Positions 48,414 to 56,718 of a DNA stretch of 64,000 nucleotides are shown piece by piece; within the stretch, counting starts at the first letter, position 1; each line of letters begins with the position of its first letter. The notes beneath the pieces were generated by a model. That model made no database searches. It saw only the letters and a program-made list of their open reading frames with translations, and was not told the DNA's origin. The stretch covers positions 426,439 through 490,438 of the forward strand of contig NZ_JAJQQS010000005.1 in the NCBI RefSeq assembly GCF_021228125.1, in the 5' to 3' direction. The translations under genes were made by a program, and so were the position numbers. This DNA is from Streptomyces albireticuli. Lineage in GTDB: Bacteria > Actinomycetota > Actinomycetes > Streptomycetales > Streptomycetaceae.

Positions 48414-50669
48414 ATGTCTATTTCCACTGAGAACACCGTCATGCCCGAGGGCGACGAGATCGTCGTCACCGAGGCCGTCGACACCGTCGACGCCGTTGAC
48501 GCCCCCCAGGCCGCTGAGGCCGCCGAGGTCGTCGCCGAAGAGGCCGCCGAGCCCGCCGAGCCGACGATCACCTTCGGTGACCTCGGTCTGGACGACGCGA
48601 TCGTCCGCAAGCTCGCGCAGAACGGTGTCACCACCCCCTTCCCGATCCAGGCCGCGACCATCCCGGACGCCCTGGCCGGCAAGGACATCCTCGGCCGTGG
48701 CCGCACGGGCTCCGGCAAGACGCTCTCCTTCGGTCTCCCGCTGCTGTCCACGCTGGCCGGCGGCCACACCGAGAAGAAGCGCCCCCGCGGTCTGATCCTC
48801 ACCCCGACCCGCGAGCTCGCGATGCAGGTCGCCGACGCCCTCCAGCCTTACGGTGACGTCCTCGGCCTGAAGATGAAGGTCGTCTGCGGCGGTACGTCCA
48901 TGGGCAACCAGATCTACGCCCTGGAGCGCGGTGTCGACATCCTCGTCGCCACCCCGGGCCGTCTGCGCGACATCCTCAACCGCGGTGCCGCCACGCTCGA
49001 CAAGGTCCAGGTCGCCGTCCTCGACGAGGCCGACCAGATGGCCGACATGGGCTTCCTGCCCGAGGTCACCGAGATCCTCGACCAGGTGCCGGCCGGCGGC
49101 CAGCGCCTGCTGTTCTCCGCCACCCTGGAGAACGAGATCGACACCCTGGTCAAGCGCTACCTGGTCAACCCGATCACGCACGAGGTCGACCCCTCCGCCG
49201 GTGCCGTCACCACCATGACCCACCACGTCCTGGTCGTGAAGCCGAAGGACAAGGCGCCGGTCACCGCCGCCATCGCCGCCCGTAAGGGCCGCACCATCAT
49301 CTTCGTCCGCACCCAGCTGGGCGCCGACCGCGTCGCCGAGCAGCTGCTCGACGCCGGCGTGAAGGCCGACGCCCTGCACGGCGGTATGACCCAGGGCGCC
49401 CGCAGCCGGGTCCTCGAGGACTTCAAGGCCGGCTACGTGAACTGCCTGGTCGCCACCGACGTCGCCGCCCGCGGCATCCACGTCGACGGCATCGACCTGG
49501 TCCTGAACGTCGACCCGGCCGGTGACCACAAGGACTACCTGCACCGCTCCGGCCGTACGGCCCGCGCCGGCCAGTCCGGCACGGTCGTCTCCCTGGCCCT
49601 GCCGCACCAGCGCAAGCAGATCTTCCGCCTGATGGAGGACGCGGGCGTCGACGCCTCGCGCCACATCGTCGGCGGCTCCGGCGCCTTCGACGAGGAGGTC
49701 GCCAAGATCACCGGCGCCCGCTCCCTCACCGAGGTCCAGGCCGACTCCGCCGCCAACGCCGCCAAGCAGGCCGAGCGCGACCTGCAGGAGCTCACCCGTC
49801 AGCTCGAGCGCGCCCAGCGCCGTGCGACCGAGCTCCGCGAGGAGGCCGACCGCCTGACCGCGCGCGCCGCCCGCGAGCGTGGCGAGGACCCGGAGGCCGC
49901 CGTGGCCGCCGCGGCCGAGGCCGCCGCCAACGAGGCCCAGGCCGAGCAGGCCGCCGCTGCCGCCGCCGCGGTGCCCGCCCAGGCCGCCCCGGCCTACGAG
50001 CGCCGTGACGAGCGTGGCAACTTCGACCGCCGCGACGACCGCTCCGGTGGTTTCCGTCGTGACGACCGTCGTGACGACCGCTCCTCGGGCGGCTTCCGTC
50101 GTGACGACCGTCCGTCCGGTGGTTTCCGCCGTGACGAGCGTGGTGGCTTCGACCGTCGTGACGACCGTCCCTCCGGTGGTTTCCGTCGCGATGACCGTCG
50201 TGACGACCGCTCCTCGGGCGGCTTCCGTCGTGACGACCGTCCGTCCGGTGGTTTCCGCCGTGACGAGCGTGGTGGCTTCGACCGTCGTGACGACCGTCCC
50301 TCCGGTGGTTTCCGCCGCGATGACCGTCGTGACGACCGCTCCTCGGGCGGCTTCCGCCGTGACGACCGTCCGTCCGGTGGCTTCCGTCGCGACGAGCGCC
50401 GCGACGACCGTCCGGCCGGTGGCGGCTTCCGCCGTGACGACCGCCCCTCCGGTGGCTTCCGTCGCGACGACCGCCCGTCCGGTGGCTTCCGCTCCGGTGG
50501 CAGCGACCGCCCGTTCAACCGCGACCGCCGCGACGACCGCCCCTCCGGCGGCCACCGCTCCGGCGGCGGCGACCGCCCGTACGGCCGTCGTGACGACCAC
50601 CGTGGCAGCAGCGGCGCCGGCTCCTTCGGCCGCCGTGACGACAAGCCGCGCTGGAAGCGCAACGGCTGA
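48414..50669 (+). CDS. DEAD-box RNA helicase with long Arg/Gly-rich tail
   Basis: 751 residues. Acidic N-terminus (1-50), then helicase core: Q motif PFPIQAATIP, GRTGSGKT, PTRELAMQ, DEADQMADMGF, SATLENE, ATDVAARGIH, HRSGRTARAG. A coiled Ala/Glu/Arg segment (~440-520) leads to a ~220-residue RGG-like tail of GGFRRDDRPS units, probably disordered and RNA-binding. Part of the tail is a 129-bp tandem DNA repeat. Family members act in cold-adaptive RNA unwinding. Its ~200-bp upstream region contains a TGACCGC/GCGGTCA hairpin. Confidence 0.96.
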   Translation: MSISTENTVMPEGDEIVVTEAVDTVDAVDAPQAAEAAEVVAEEAAEPAEPTITFGDLGLDDAIVRKLAQNGVTTPFPIQAATIPDALAGKDILGRGRTGSGKTLSFGLPLLSTLAGGHTEKKRPRGLILTPTRELAMQVADALQPYGDVLGLKMKVVCGGTSMGNQIYALERGVDILVATPGRLRDILNRGAATLDKVQVAVLDEADQMADMGFLPEVTEILDQVPAGGQRLLFSATLENEIDTLVKRYLVNPITHEVDPSAGAVTTMTHHVLVVKPKDKAPVTAAIAARKGRTIIFVRTQLGADRVAEQLLDAGVKADALHGGMTQGARSRVLEDFKAGYVNCLVATDVAARGIHVDGIDLVLNVDPAGDHKDYLHRSGRTARAGQSGTVVSLALPHQRKQIFRLMEDAGVDASRHIVGGSGAFDEEVAKITGARSLTEVQADSAANAAKQAERDLQELTRQLERAQRRATELREEADRLTARAARERGEDPEAAVAAAAEAAANEAQAEQAAAAAAAVPAQAAPAYERRDERGNFDRRDDRSGGFRRDDRRDDRSSGGFRRDDRPSGGFRRDERGGFDRRDDRPSGGFRRDDRRDDRSSGGFRRDDRPSGGFRRDERGGFDRRDDRPSGGFRRDDRRDDRSSGGFRRDDRPSGGFRRDERRDDRPAGGGFRRDDRPSGGFRRDDRPSGGFRSGGSDRPFNRDRRDDRPSGGHRSGGGDRPYGRRDDHRGSSGAGSFGRRDDKPRWKRNG
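50133..50390 (+). repeat. 129-bp coding tandem repeat
   Basis: Two nearly identical 129-bp units (50133-50261, 50262-50390) encode the same 43 residues beginning DERGGFDRRDDRPSGGFRR. Degenerate units extend to ~50046 and ~50480. Copy number changes would stay in frame. Confidence 0.85.
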
Positions 50670-50685
50670 TAACCGCAGGTGACTT

Positions 50686-50721
50686 GGGGCCCGTACGACA
50701 CATCGGTGTCGTACGGGCCCC
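50686..50721 (+). terminator. DEAD-helicase terminator
   Basis: A perfect 16-bp stem (50686-50701 with 50706-50721) and a 4-nt loop. Confidence 0.92.
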
Positions 50722-50801
50722 TCTGCTTCGCCACCCCCGGCCGTTGCGTGGGCCATAACGACTCGGGATAACGCGGTCGGCCGGGCTATGCTGCGGGGTG
50801 C

Positions 50802-50874
50802 GGGCCGTTAGCTCAATTGGCAGAGCAGTGGACTTTTAATCCATTGGTTGTGGGTTCGAGTCCCACACGGCCTA
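50802..50874 (+). tRNA. tRNA-Lys (TTT)
   Basis: 73 nt. Acceptor GGGCCGT/ACGGCCT (G1-U72 wobble), discriminator A, anticodon loop CTTTTAA, T-loop TTCGAGT. Confidence 0.97.
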
Positions 50875-50910
50875 CCGCGGCAGGCGCCGGAAAACCCGGC
50901 TGACCTGCGA

Positions 50911-50947
50911 TGGAGCGCCCCGTCCGGGCTTACCGGGCGGGGCGTTC
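50911..50947 (+). terminator. tRNA-Lys terminator
   Basis: Roughly 16-bp stem with two mismatches or wobbles around a 5-nt loop, ~37 bp after the tRNA. Confidence 0.7.
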
Positions 50948-51036
50948 CGCTGTTGTGGGGAGACGCTTCGCGGGCCGCCGCGCGGGAGACCGCCGGCCCG
51001 GCGGAGTGTCTATGGCGGAGTACGTATGCGGAGACA

Positions 51037-51080
51037 TCTCTTCCGTATGCACCGTTCTTCTCTTCCGTATGAGCCGTTCC
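51037..51080. repeat. 22-bp tandem pair in gene-free region
   Basis: TCTCTTCCGTATG begins at 51037 and again at 51059; each is followed by a CCGTTC block. The whole gap from tRNA-Lys to the next gene (50948-51510) has no supported gene. Confidence 0.45.
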
Positions 51081-51510
51081 GCGGCTTCCTCGCGTCGATG
51101 TCGTACCAAAGGGCTATCGCACGACACGTGCGCCTCTTGTCGCGCGTCGCCCACCTCTCGCCGTTCGTGTGCCGTTTCCGTCCAGCCGGGTCGTCCGGGC
51201 CGCCGGGGGGCGCCGGGCGGAGGCGCGCCGGTTTGTGGAGGGGTGCGGCGCCGGGGCGCCTACGCCGGGTGCCCGGGCGCCGGGTGACGCCCCCTCCGGC
51301 GGCTCCGGCCGTGAATTCCCCGGCGACCAGCGGGACATGCGCTTCGGGCGCGCCCCGGCGGGGGAGTCGGGAGAAGACCCCTGAACCATCGCTTCCGCTG
51401 ACTCGGGCCCTCATCCGACGAGTTCGCCGGAATCCCGCCCCCCTGCCGTGTTCGCGCCGCTACGGTAAGTGCGCGGGGTGGGTGTGGCGAAGGTCGGGAG
51501 GTCGAGGGCC

Positions 51511-52395
51511 GTGGAGAACTCGCGAGCGGGTGAGGGCGAAAGCGGGAGCGGGCGCACGGAGCGCGAGCGGTGCCAGGGGCGCACCGAGTCCGCGGCGCGC
51601 CCGGCGCACGGCCGGCCCGCCGGGGAGCGCGGCGACGGCACCACCCCCGCCGAGCATGTGCGCGAGCTGCTGGACCGCGCGCAGAACGGCTTCGAGATCG
51701 GCGAACCGGTGCTCGCCCGGCTGCGGACCGCCCTGATGCACCAGGCCGAACTCCGCTCGTACCGCCAGCGCAACGACGAGTCGCGCCCCCTGCGCTGCAA
51801 CACCTACCGCCATGTCTTCCTGCTCGCCGACGGCAGCAGCCTGCTGCTGTACGAGCTGGAGCACGACACCGGCACCGAGGAGGAGTTCCTCTACGAGCTC
51901 TACGCCCGGGAGGACGCCCTCGACCGCGCCGAGCGCAGGGTGCACGAGCGGATCGGCGGTGGCATCGGCCCCGGCGGCGAGACCGAGGAGCTGCCCGCGT
52001 GGCTGGCCGAGGAGCTGCTGCTCGCCATGGGGCCGACCCGGCCCCGCCGCGAGTACGTCTGCGACGCCTCGCCCGACCACGCCCGCCGCCTGCTGCGCCG
52101 CGCGGAGAACGAGGACGGCCCCGGCGAGGTGGTGCGCGAGCTGCTCCAGGGGGCGCTCGGCCACCACATCGCGCTGATCACCAAGCCCAGGCGCCGGGGC
52201 GCGGGCCGGGACGCGACCTGGTGCCGCTTCTACGAGCACGCGTTCCTGCTGGAGGGCGGGGGCGAGGTCAGCCTCTGGGAGCTGGAGCACAACATGAACA
52301 CGGACGGCAGGCTCGTGTGCGAGGTCTATCTCGACGAGGCGGAGGCCGAGGTGGCGGCGGACCGGCACGCCCGCGCCCAGGGCGTGGAGCTGTAG
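51511..52395 (+). CDS. DUF6227-like protein with internal duplication
   Basis: 294 residues, a Streptomyces-specific hypothetical. After a basic disordered N-terminus (1-45), two related ~110-residue halves follow: HVRELLDRAQN...CNTYRHVFLLADGSSLLLYELEHDTG and HARRLLRRAEN...CRFYEHAFLLEGGGEVSLWELEHNMN. No catalytic motif is visible. GTG 51511 is chosen for GGGAGG nine bases upstream; GTG 51469 is a longer alternative. Confidence 0.72.
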   Translation: MENSRAGEGESGSGRTERERCQGRTESAARPAHGRPAGERGDGTTPAEHVRELLDRAQNGFEIGEPVLARLRTALMHQAELRSYRQRNDESRPLRCNTYRHVFLLADGSSLLLYELEHDTGTEEEFLYELYAREDALDRAERRVHERIGGGIGPGGETEELPAWLAEELLLAMGPTRPRREYVCDASPDHARRLLRRAENEDGPGEVVRELLQGALGHHIALITKPRRRGAGRDATWCRFYEHAFLLEGGGEVSLWELEHNMNTDGRLVCEVYLDEAEAEVAADRHARAQGVEL

Positions 52396-52463
52396 CGGGC
52401 GGGCCGCGCGGCCCGGCGGGGGCGTGGGTGCGGGTCCGGGCGTGATCGTCGGCGGAAGGGGGG

Positions 52464-52492
52464 TTACGGGGGCCGCCGACGTGTGTTATGGT
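52464..52492 (+). promoter_or_regulatory. Candidate promoter of csp copy 2
   Basis: TTACGG (52464-52469), 17-bp spacer, TATGGT (52487-52492). Predicted transcription starts at about 52500, where the conserved leader begins. Confidence 0.5.
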
Positions 52493-52500
52493 CGTTCGAG

Positions 52501-52570
52501 TTGCAGTTGTGGTACCCATGAACTCGTGTGCGCCTGACGGTTATGTAGCCGAAGGCGCATTTTTGTTTTT
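52501..52570 (+). promoter_or_regulatory. csp copy 2 leader with attenuator-like hairpin
   Basis: TTGCAGTT at the leader start, then a stem TGCGCCT (52529-52535) with AGGCGCA (52553-52559), inner GGTT/AGCC pairs, and TTTTTGTTTTT (52560-52570). This is a textbook intrinsic terminator placed 50-60 nt before the start codon, so it likely acts as an attenuator. The hairpin core CTGACGGT is shared with the csp copy 1 leader. Confidence 0.72.
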
Positions 52571-52619
52571 AGCCGGTCTATTCCGGTGTGGGGCCCATCC
52601 CATTCACAAGGAGATAGAC

Positions 52620-52823
52620 ATGGCTACTGGCACCGTGAAGTGGTTCAACTCGGAAAAGGGCTTCGGCTTCATCGAGCAGGACGGCGGCGGCCCGGACGTC
52701 TTCGCCCACTACTCGAACATCGCCTCCTCCGGCTTCCGTGAGCTCCTCGAGGGCCAGAAGGTTTCCTTCGACGTCACGCAGGGCCAGAAGGGCCTGCAGG
52801 CCGAGAACATCGTCCCCGCCTGA
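52620..52823 (+). CDS. Cold-shock protein, CspA family (copy 2)
   Basis: 67 residues, single cold-shock domain with KGFGFIEQ and [12 protein letters not shown] 52620 with AAGGAGAT. Near-identical to the copy at 6967-7170. It sits between two DEAD-box helicase genes, consistent with a cold or RNA-structure response. Confidence 0.96.
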   Translation: MATGTVKWFNSEKGFGFIEQDGGGPDVFAHYSNIASSGFRELLEGQKVSFDVTQGQKGLQAENIVPA

Positions 52824-52916
52824 CGATGATCGCCCGCCCGGCAGTCGGCTGACCGGTCCTCCGACCGGTCCGGCCCAGGCCCTTCGGCCCTGCCGGGCAC
52901 CGCATCACGCTTGACG

Positions 52917-52952
52917 CAATGGGGCCCGCACCACTGGGTGCGGGCCCCATTG
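52917..52952 (+). terminator. csp copy 2 terminator
   Basis: A perfect 16-bp stem (52917-52932 with 52937-52952) and a 4-nt loop. It separates csp from the following helicase gene. Confidence 0.9.
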
Positions 52953-53065
52953 TCGCCCCCGCACCAGCGCGCCCAGGCTTTTCCGCCGCCCGTCCGTCCC
53001 GGACGGGCCTCGCGATGCGAAGTCCTCATCTCGGGCGTGCCACCCCATTGAGGGAAGGTCCCCGT

Positions 53066-54742
53066 ATGACTCGCTCCGCCCGCCCCGCCCGCTCTTCCGA
53101 CGGCGGCGGTTCCCCGCGCTCGCGCGCCGGCCAGCCGTCCCGTGGCGGCCAGTCCGGCCGCGGCGGCCAGTCCGCGCGCCGCCGCCCGGCCCCCGCTCCG
53201 CTGCAGGGTGACTTCGAGACGCCCGTCTCCACCACGCCCGCGCTGCCGCCCGTGGCCTCCTTCGCCGACCTGGACATGCCGAACGGCCTGCTCGCCACGC
53301 TGACCCGCGAGGGCGTCACCGAGCCGTTCCCGATCCAGGCCGCGACGCTGCCGAACTCCCTCAGCGGCCGTGACGTGCTCGGCCGCGGCCGCACCGGCTC
53401 CGGCAAGACCCTCGCCTTCGGCCTGGCGCTGCTGGCCCGTACGGCCGGCCGCCGCGCCGAGTCCGGCCGCCCGCTCGCCCTGGTGCTCGTCCCCACCCGT
53501 GAGCTCGCGCAGCAGGTCACCGACTCGCTCAGCGTCTACGCGACCGCGGTCAACCTGCGGATCGCCACCGTCGTCGGCGGCATGTCCATCGGCCGCCAGG
53601 CCCAGACGCTGGCGCGCGGCGCCGAGGTGCTGGTCGCCACCCCCGGCCGGCTCGCGGACCTGATCCAGCGCGGCGACTGCAAGCTCGGCGACGTGGCGAT
53701 CACGGTCCTGGACGAGGCCGACCAGATGGCCGACATGGGCTTCCTGCCGCAGGTCACCAAGCTGCTCGACCAGGTGGACCCGGACGGGCAGCGGATGCTG
53801 TTCTCCGCCACCCTGGACCGCAACGTCGACCGGCTCGTCCGCCGCTTCCTGTCCGACCCGGTGACCCACTCCGTCGACGCGTCCGTGGGCGCGGTCTCGA
53901 CGATGGACCACCACCTGTTCCACCTCACGGACCAGGACAAGAAGGACGCCGTCACGCGCATCGCCGCCCGTGAGGGCCGCGTGATCATGTTCGTGGACAC
54001 CAAGCGCGGCGCCGACCGGCTGGTGAAGAAGCTGCTCTCCGAGGGCGTACGGGCGGCCGCGCTGCACGGCGGCAAGAGCCAGCCGCAGCGCAACCGCACC
54101 CTGGAGCTGTTCCGCACCGACGAGGTCACCGCGCTGGTCGCGACGAACGTCGCCGCGCGCGGCATCCACATCGACGGTCTCGACCTGGTCGTGAACATCG
54201 ACCCGCCGGTCGACCACAAGGACTACCTGCACCGCGGCGGCCGCACGGCGCGCGCGGGCGAGTCCGGCACGGTCGTCACGCTGGTGCTGCCCGAGCAGCG
54301 GCGTGAGATGAGCCGCATGATGGCCACGGCGAAGATCACCCCGAACGTCATCAACACCCACCCGCGTGACCCGGAGCTCGTCCGTATCACCGGTGCCCGT
54401 GAGCCCAGCGGTGTCGCGGTGGTCATCACGCCGCCGGCCCCGGCCCAGCCGCAGGGCTCCGGCAAGTCCTCGTCCCGTTCGCGTTCGCGCGGCTCCGGCT
54501 CGGGCGCGGCGGGCGGTTCCGCCGCCGGTACCGGTTCGCGCGGCAGCCGGGGCGGGCGCGGTCGTACGCGCACGGAGCCGGGCGCTGCCGGCGGGTCCGG
54601 TGGCGGCGGCTTCCGCGGCCTCGCGGCGGGCGGCAACGGCAACGGCTCCCGCCGGTCCGCCGCCGGCCGCCCCGCCAACGGGGCCGGCCGCCCCCGCCGC
54701 AGCAGCGGCGGCGCGGGCGGCGGCGCGCGGCGTCCTTCGTAG
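53066..54742 (+). CDS. DEAD-box RNA helicase (second copy)
   Basis: 558 residues. Basic RGG-like N-terminus (1-45), helicase core with EPFPIQAATLP, GRTGSGKT, PTRELAQQ, DEADQMADMGF, SATLDRN, ATNVAARGIH, HRGGRTARAG, and an Arg/Ser/Gly-rich tail (~465-558). About half the core is shared with the helicase at 48414. ATG 53066 has GAGGGAAGG upstream. Confidence 0.95.
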   Translation: MTRSARPARSSDGGGSPRSRAGQPSRGGQSGRGGQSARRRPAPAPLQGDFETPVSTTPALPPVASFADLDMPNGLLATLTREGVTEPFPIQAATLPNSLSGRDVLGRGRTGSGKTLAFGLALLARTAGRRAESGRPLALVLVPTRELAQQVTDSLSVYATAVNLRIATVVGGMSIGRQAQTLARGAEVLVATPGRLADLIQRGDCKLGDVAITVLDEADQMADMGFLPQVTKLLDQVDPDGQRMLFSATLDRNVDRLVRRFLSDPVTHSVDASVGAVSTMDHHLFHLTDQDKKDAVTRIAAREGRVIMFVDTKRGADRLVKKLLSEGVRAAALHGGKSQPQRNRTLELFRTDEVTALVATNVAARGIHIDGLDLVVNIDPPVDHKDYLHRGGRTARAGESGTVVTLVLPEQRREMSRMMATAKITPNVINTHPRDPELVRITGAREPSGVAVVITPPAPAQPQGSGKSSSRSRSRGSGSGAAGGSAAGTGSRGSRGGRGRTRTEPGAAGGSGGGGFRGLAAGGNGNGSRRSAAGRPANGAGRPRRSSGGAGGGARRPS

Positions 54743-54921
54743 GACACAGCGGGCCGGGGGCGCCCGCCGTCCCTCCTAGGGCGTGGGGCGGGGCATCCAC
54801 CGTCTTGCCCGGCCCGCGGCGGGCGGGGGCGCCCGTGGTCTCTCCTGGGCCTCAGCGGGCGGGGGCTTTCCCGGCCTCGCCCCCTCTTTCGCCCCCGGAG
54901 CTCGGCTCCGGACCCGTTTCC

Positions 54922-54962
54922 CAGGCGCCGGGCGGGCTGATCTTCAGCCCGCCCGGCGCCTG
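54922..54962 (+). terminator. Strong hairpin, dispersed-repeat type
   Basis: A perfect 18-bp stem (54922-54939 with 54945-54962) and 5-nt loop in the 388-bp gap after the helicase. The 3' arm and the following TGAGGAC form copy 2 of the repeat at 2093-2115. The rest of the gap is GC-rich filler with no gene. Confidence 0.8.
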
Positions 54963-55130
54963 AGGACTTTCGGGAAGGTGCGGGAAGGGGAAAACCCCCG
55001 CCCGCACCCGCCGTAGCCACCGCGCCGCCCGCGCCCCGCACCCGCTTGGCCCACCACCGTTCGCCCCCGTCACCCCCACCCGGAAGGGTAGGGACGTGAC
55101 GTGCGGGACGTCCGGTCAGGAGAGAGCGCG

Positions 55131-56306
55131 GTGGGGAACCGAAACGGGCACCGGAATCCCGTGGCCAGGCGGGTCGCCCGCCGGCTCCCGGCCGCTCTGA
55201 TCGCCTTCGGCGTCCTCTTCGACCTCGCCACCCCCTCCCACTACACCAGCGCCCCTCTCCTCTCCGCCGCCCCTCTCGTCGCGGCCCCCCTCTCCTCCTG
55301 GCGCGCGACCGCCGGTGCCGCGGCGGCGGCCACCGCGGCCGCGATCGGGCTCGCCTTCCACGTCCGCACGGAGGACCTCGGCGCGTCCCTGAGCGAGGTC
55401 CTCGCCATCGCGGTGGTCTCCCTCCTCGCTCTCGGCATCAACCGCCTCGCCCGCCGCAGCTCCCAGCAGCTGGCCTCCGCCCGGGGCATCGCCGAGACCG
55501 CGCAGCGCGCCGTGCTGCCGGTGCCCCCCGCCCGTATCGACGGCCTCCGGGTCGCGGCCCGCTACGTCGCGGCGCAGGCCGACGCCCGGATCGGCGGTGA
55601 CCTCTACGCCGTCCAGGACACCCCGCACGGGGTACGCGTCATCGTCGGCGACGTACGGGGCAAGGGCCTGGAGGCGGTCGAGGCCGTCGCCGTGGTGATC
55701 GGGGCGTTCCGGGAGGCGGCCGAGCAGGAGCGCACGCTGGAGGGGCTCGCGGCACGTCTGGAGCGCGCGTTGCAGAGGGAGGGCTCCCGGCGCGCGAACC
55801 TGGATCAGTTCGAGGGCTTCACCACCGCCGTGCTGGGGGAGATAGTGCCCGGCGAGCCCGTCCTGCGCCTGGTGAACCGCGGTCACCCGCCGCCCCTCCT
55901 GTTCTACGCGGACGGCCGCGTCGGGGAGGCGGAGCCGACCGTTCCCGCCCTGCCCCTCGGGATGGGGGAGCTGGGGATGTGGCCGGACAGGGTGGAGGAA
56001 TGGGAGTTCCCCACCGGGACGATGCTGCTGCTGTTCACGGACGGGGTGACGGAGGCCCGGGACGCGAACGGTGTCTTCTACGACCCGCGGGCCCGGCTGT
56101 CCGGACGCCCCTTCAGGAGCCCGGAGTCGCTCCTCGACGTCCTCGTCATGGACGTCACCCACCATTCGGGCGGGCACACGGAGGACGACATGGCGCTGCT
56201 GGCCATTCGGCGCGGGGACGGCCGCTTCCAGCGCGCGGTGACCGGGACGGCGGCCGGCGCGACCGCGCTGCCGAAGCCGGTGGACACCGTCCGTAGTCGA
56301 TCTTGA
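55131..56306 (+). CDS. Membrane SpoIIE/PP2C-type Ser/Thr phosphatase
   Basis: 391 residues. Three or four membrane helices (~15-115), then a PPM/SpoIIE domain (~140-365): PVPPARIDGLRVAARYVAAQADARIGGDLY with the metal Asp, VIVGDVRGKGLEAV, LRLVNRGHPPPLL, LLFTDGVTEARD and GHTEDDMALLAIRR. Family members dephosphorylate anti-sigma antagonists. GTG 55131 is chosen for AGGAGAG upstream; GTG 55101 is possible. Confidence 0.9.
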   Translation: MGNRNGHRNPVARRVARRLPAALIAFGVLFDLATPSHYTSAPLLSAAPLVAAPLSSWRATAGAAAAATAAAIGLAFHVRTEDLGASLSEVLAIAVVSLLALGINRLARRSSQQLASARGIAETAQRAVLPVPPARIDGLRVAARYVAAQADARIGGDLYAVQDTPHGVRVIVGDVRGKGLEAVEAVAVVIGAFREAAEQERTLEGLAARLERALQREGSRRANLDQFEGFTTAVLGEIVPGEPVLRLVNRGHPPPLLFYADGRVGEAEPTVPALPLGMGELGMWPDRVEEWEFPTGTMLLLFTDGVTEARDANGVFYDPRARLSGRPFRSPESLLDVLVMDVTHHSGGHTEDDMALLAIRRGDGRFQRAVTGTAAGATALPKPVDTVRSRS

Positions 56307-56544
56307 TCGATGCGCATTTCCCCCACGGGGCACCGCCGAAGGGCGGTCGGTTGTGCGAACGGATACCTGCTCAGATAAGTGCCCGGATGTGCGAACTGAC
56401 GAATGATCATCTGCGGGCGATCGTAAAGTCTGGCCAAGAAGCCTGCGGATTCACGCTTTCGGCTTGGATTCCGGCTGGCAAGTCTATTAACGTTCGATAA
56501 CGCAGCGCGGTCCTCACAACCGCCGTAAGAGGCGGCGCCGTGCG

Positions 56545-56698
56545 CCTTCGCCGAATCCCTCGGGCACAGCTCCACCTGATCCACCAGCGGTATCTGGGAA
56601 CCGGGGAACCACCCACCCTGGGGTGAATCGGGCCGCACCCCGGCCCGTAGGAGACCTTCCTGCTCCGAACCCGTCAGCTAACCCGGTAGGCGAGAAGG
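56545..56698 (+). promoter_or_regulatory. c-di-AMP (ydaO-type) riboswitch
   Basis: Conserved ydaO-class blocks in order: GGGAACCGGGGAACCA, GGGGTGAATC, CTCCGAACCCGTCAGCTAAC, then GGTAGGCG. CCTTCGCC (56545-56552) can pair with GGCGAGAAGG (56689-56698) as P1. In Streptomyces this class controls cell-wall hydrolases, which fits the M23 gene starting 21 nt later. The 5' part of the gap (56307-56540) holds a short GCCGCC hairpin but no gene. Confidence 0.88.
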
Positions 56699-56718
56699 AA
56701 GGAAAGGAGAACGCCCCC

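Noticed and set aside
50046..50480. Regular repeats in the helicase gene as a CRISPR or mobile repeat
   Set aside because: They are in frame, encode Arg/Gly-rich units and lie within a single intact gene.
50948..51510. Small open frames in the gap after tRNA-Lys
   Set aside because: No ribosome sites, no recognisable domain, and composition like the non-coding flanks.
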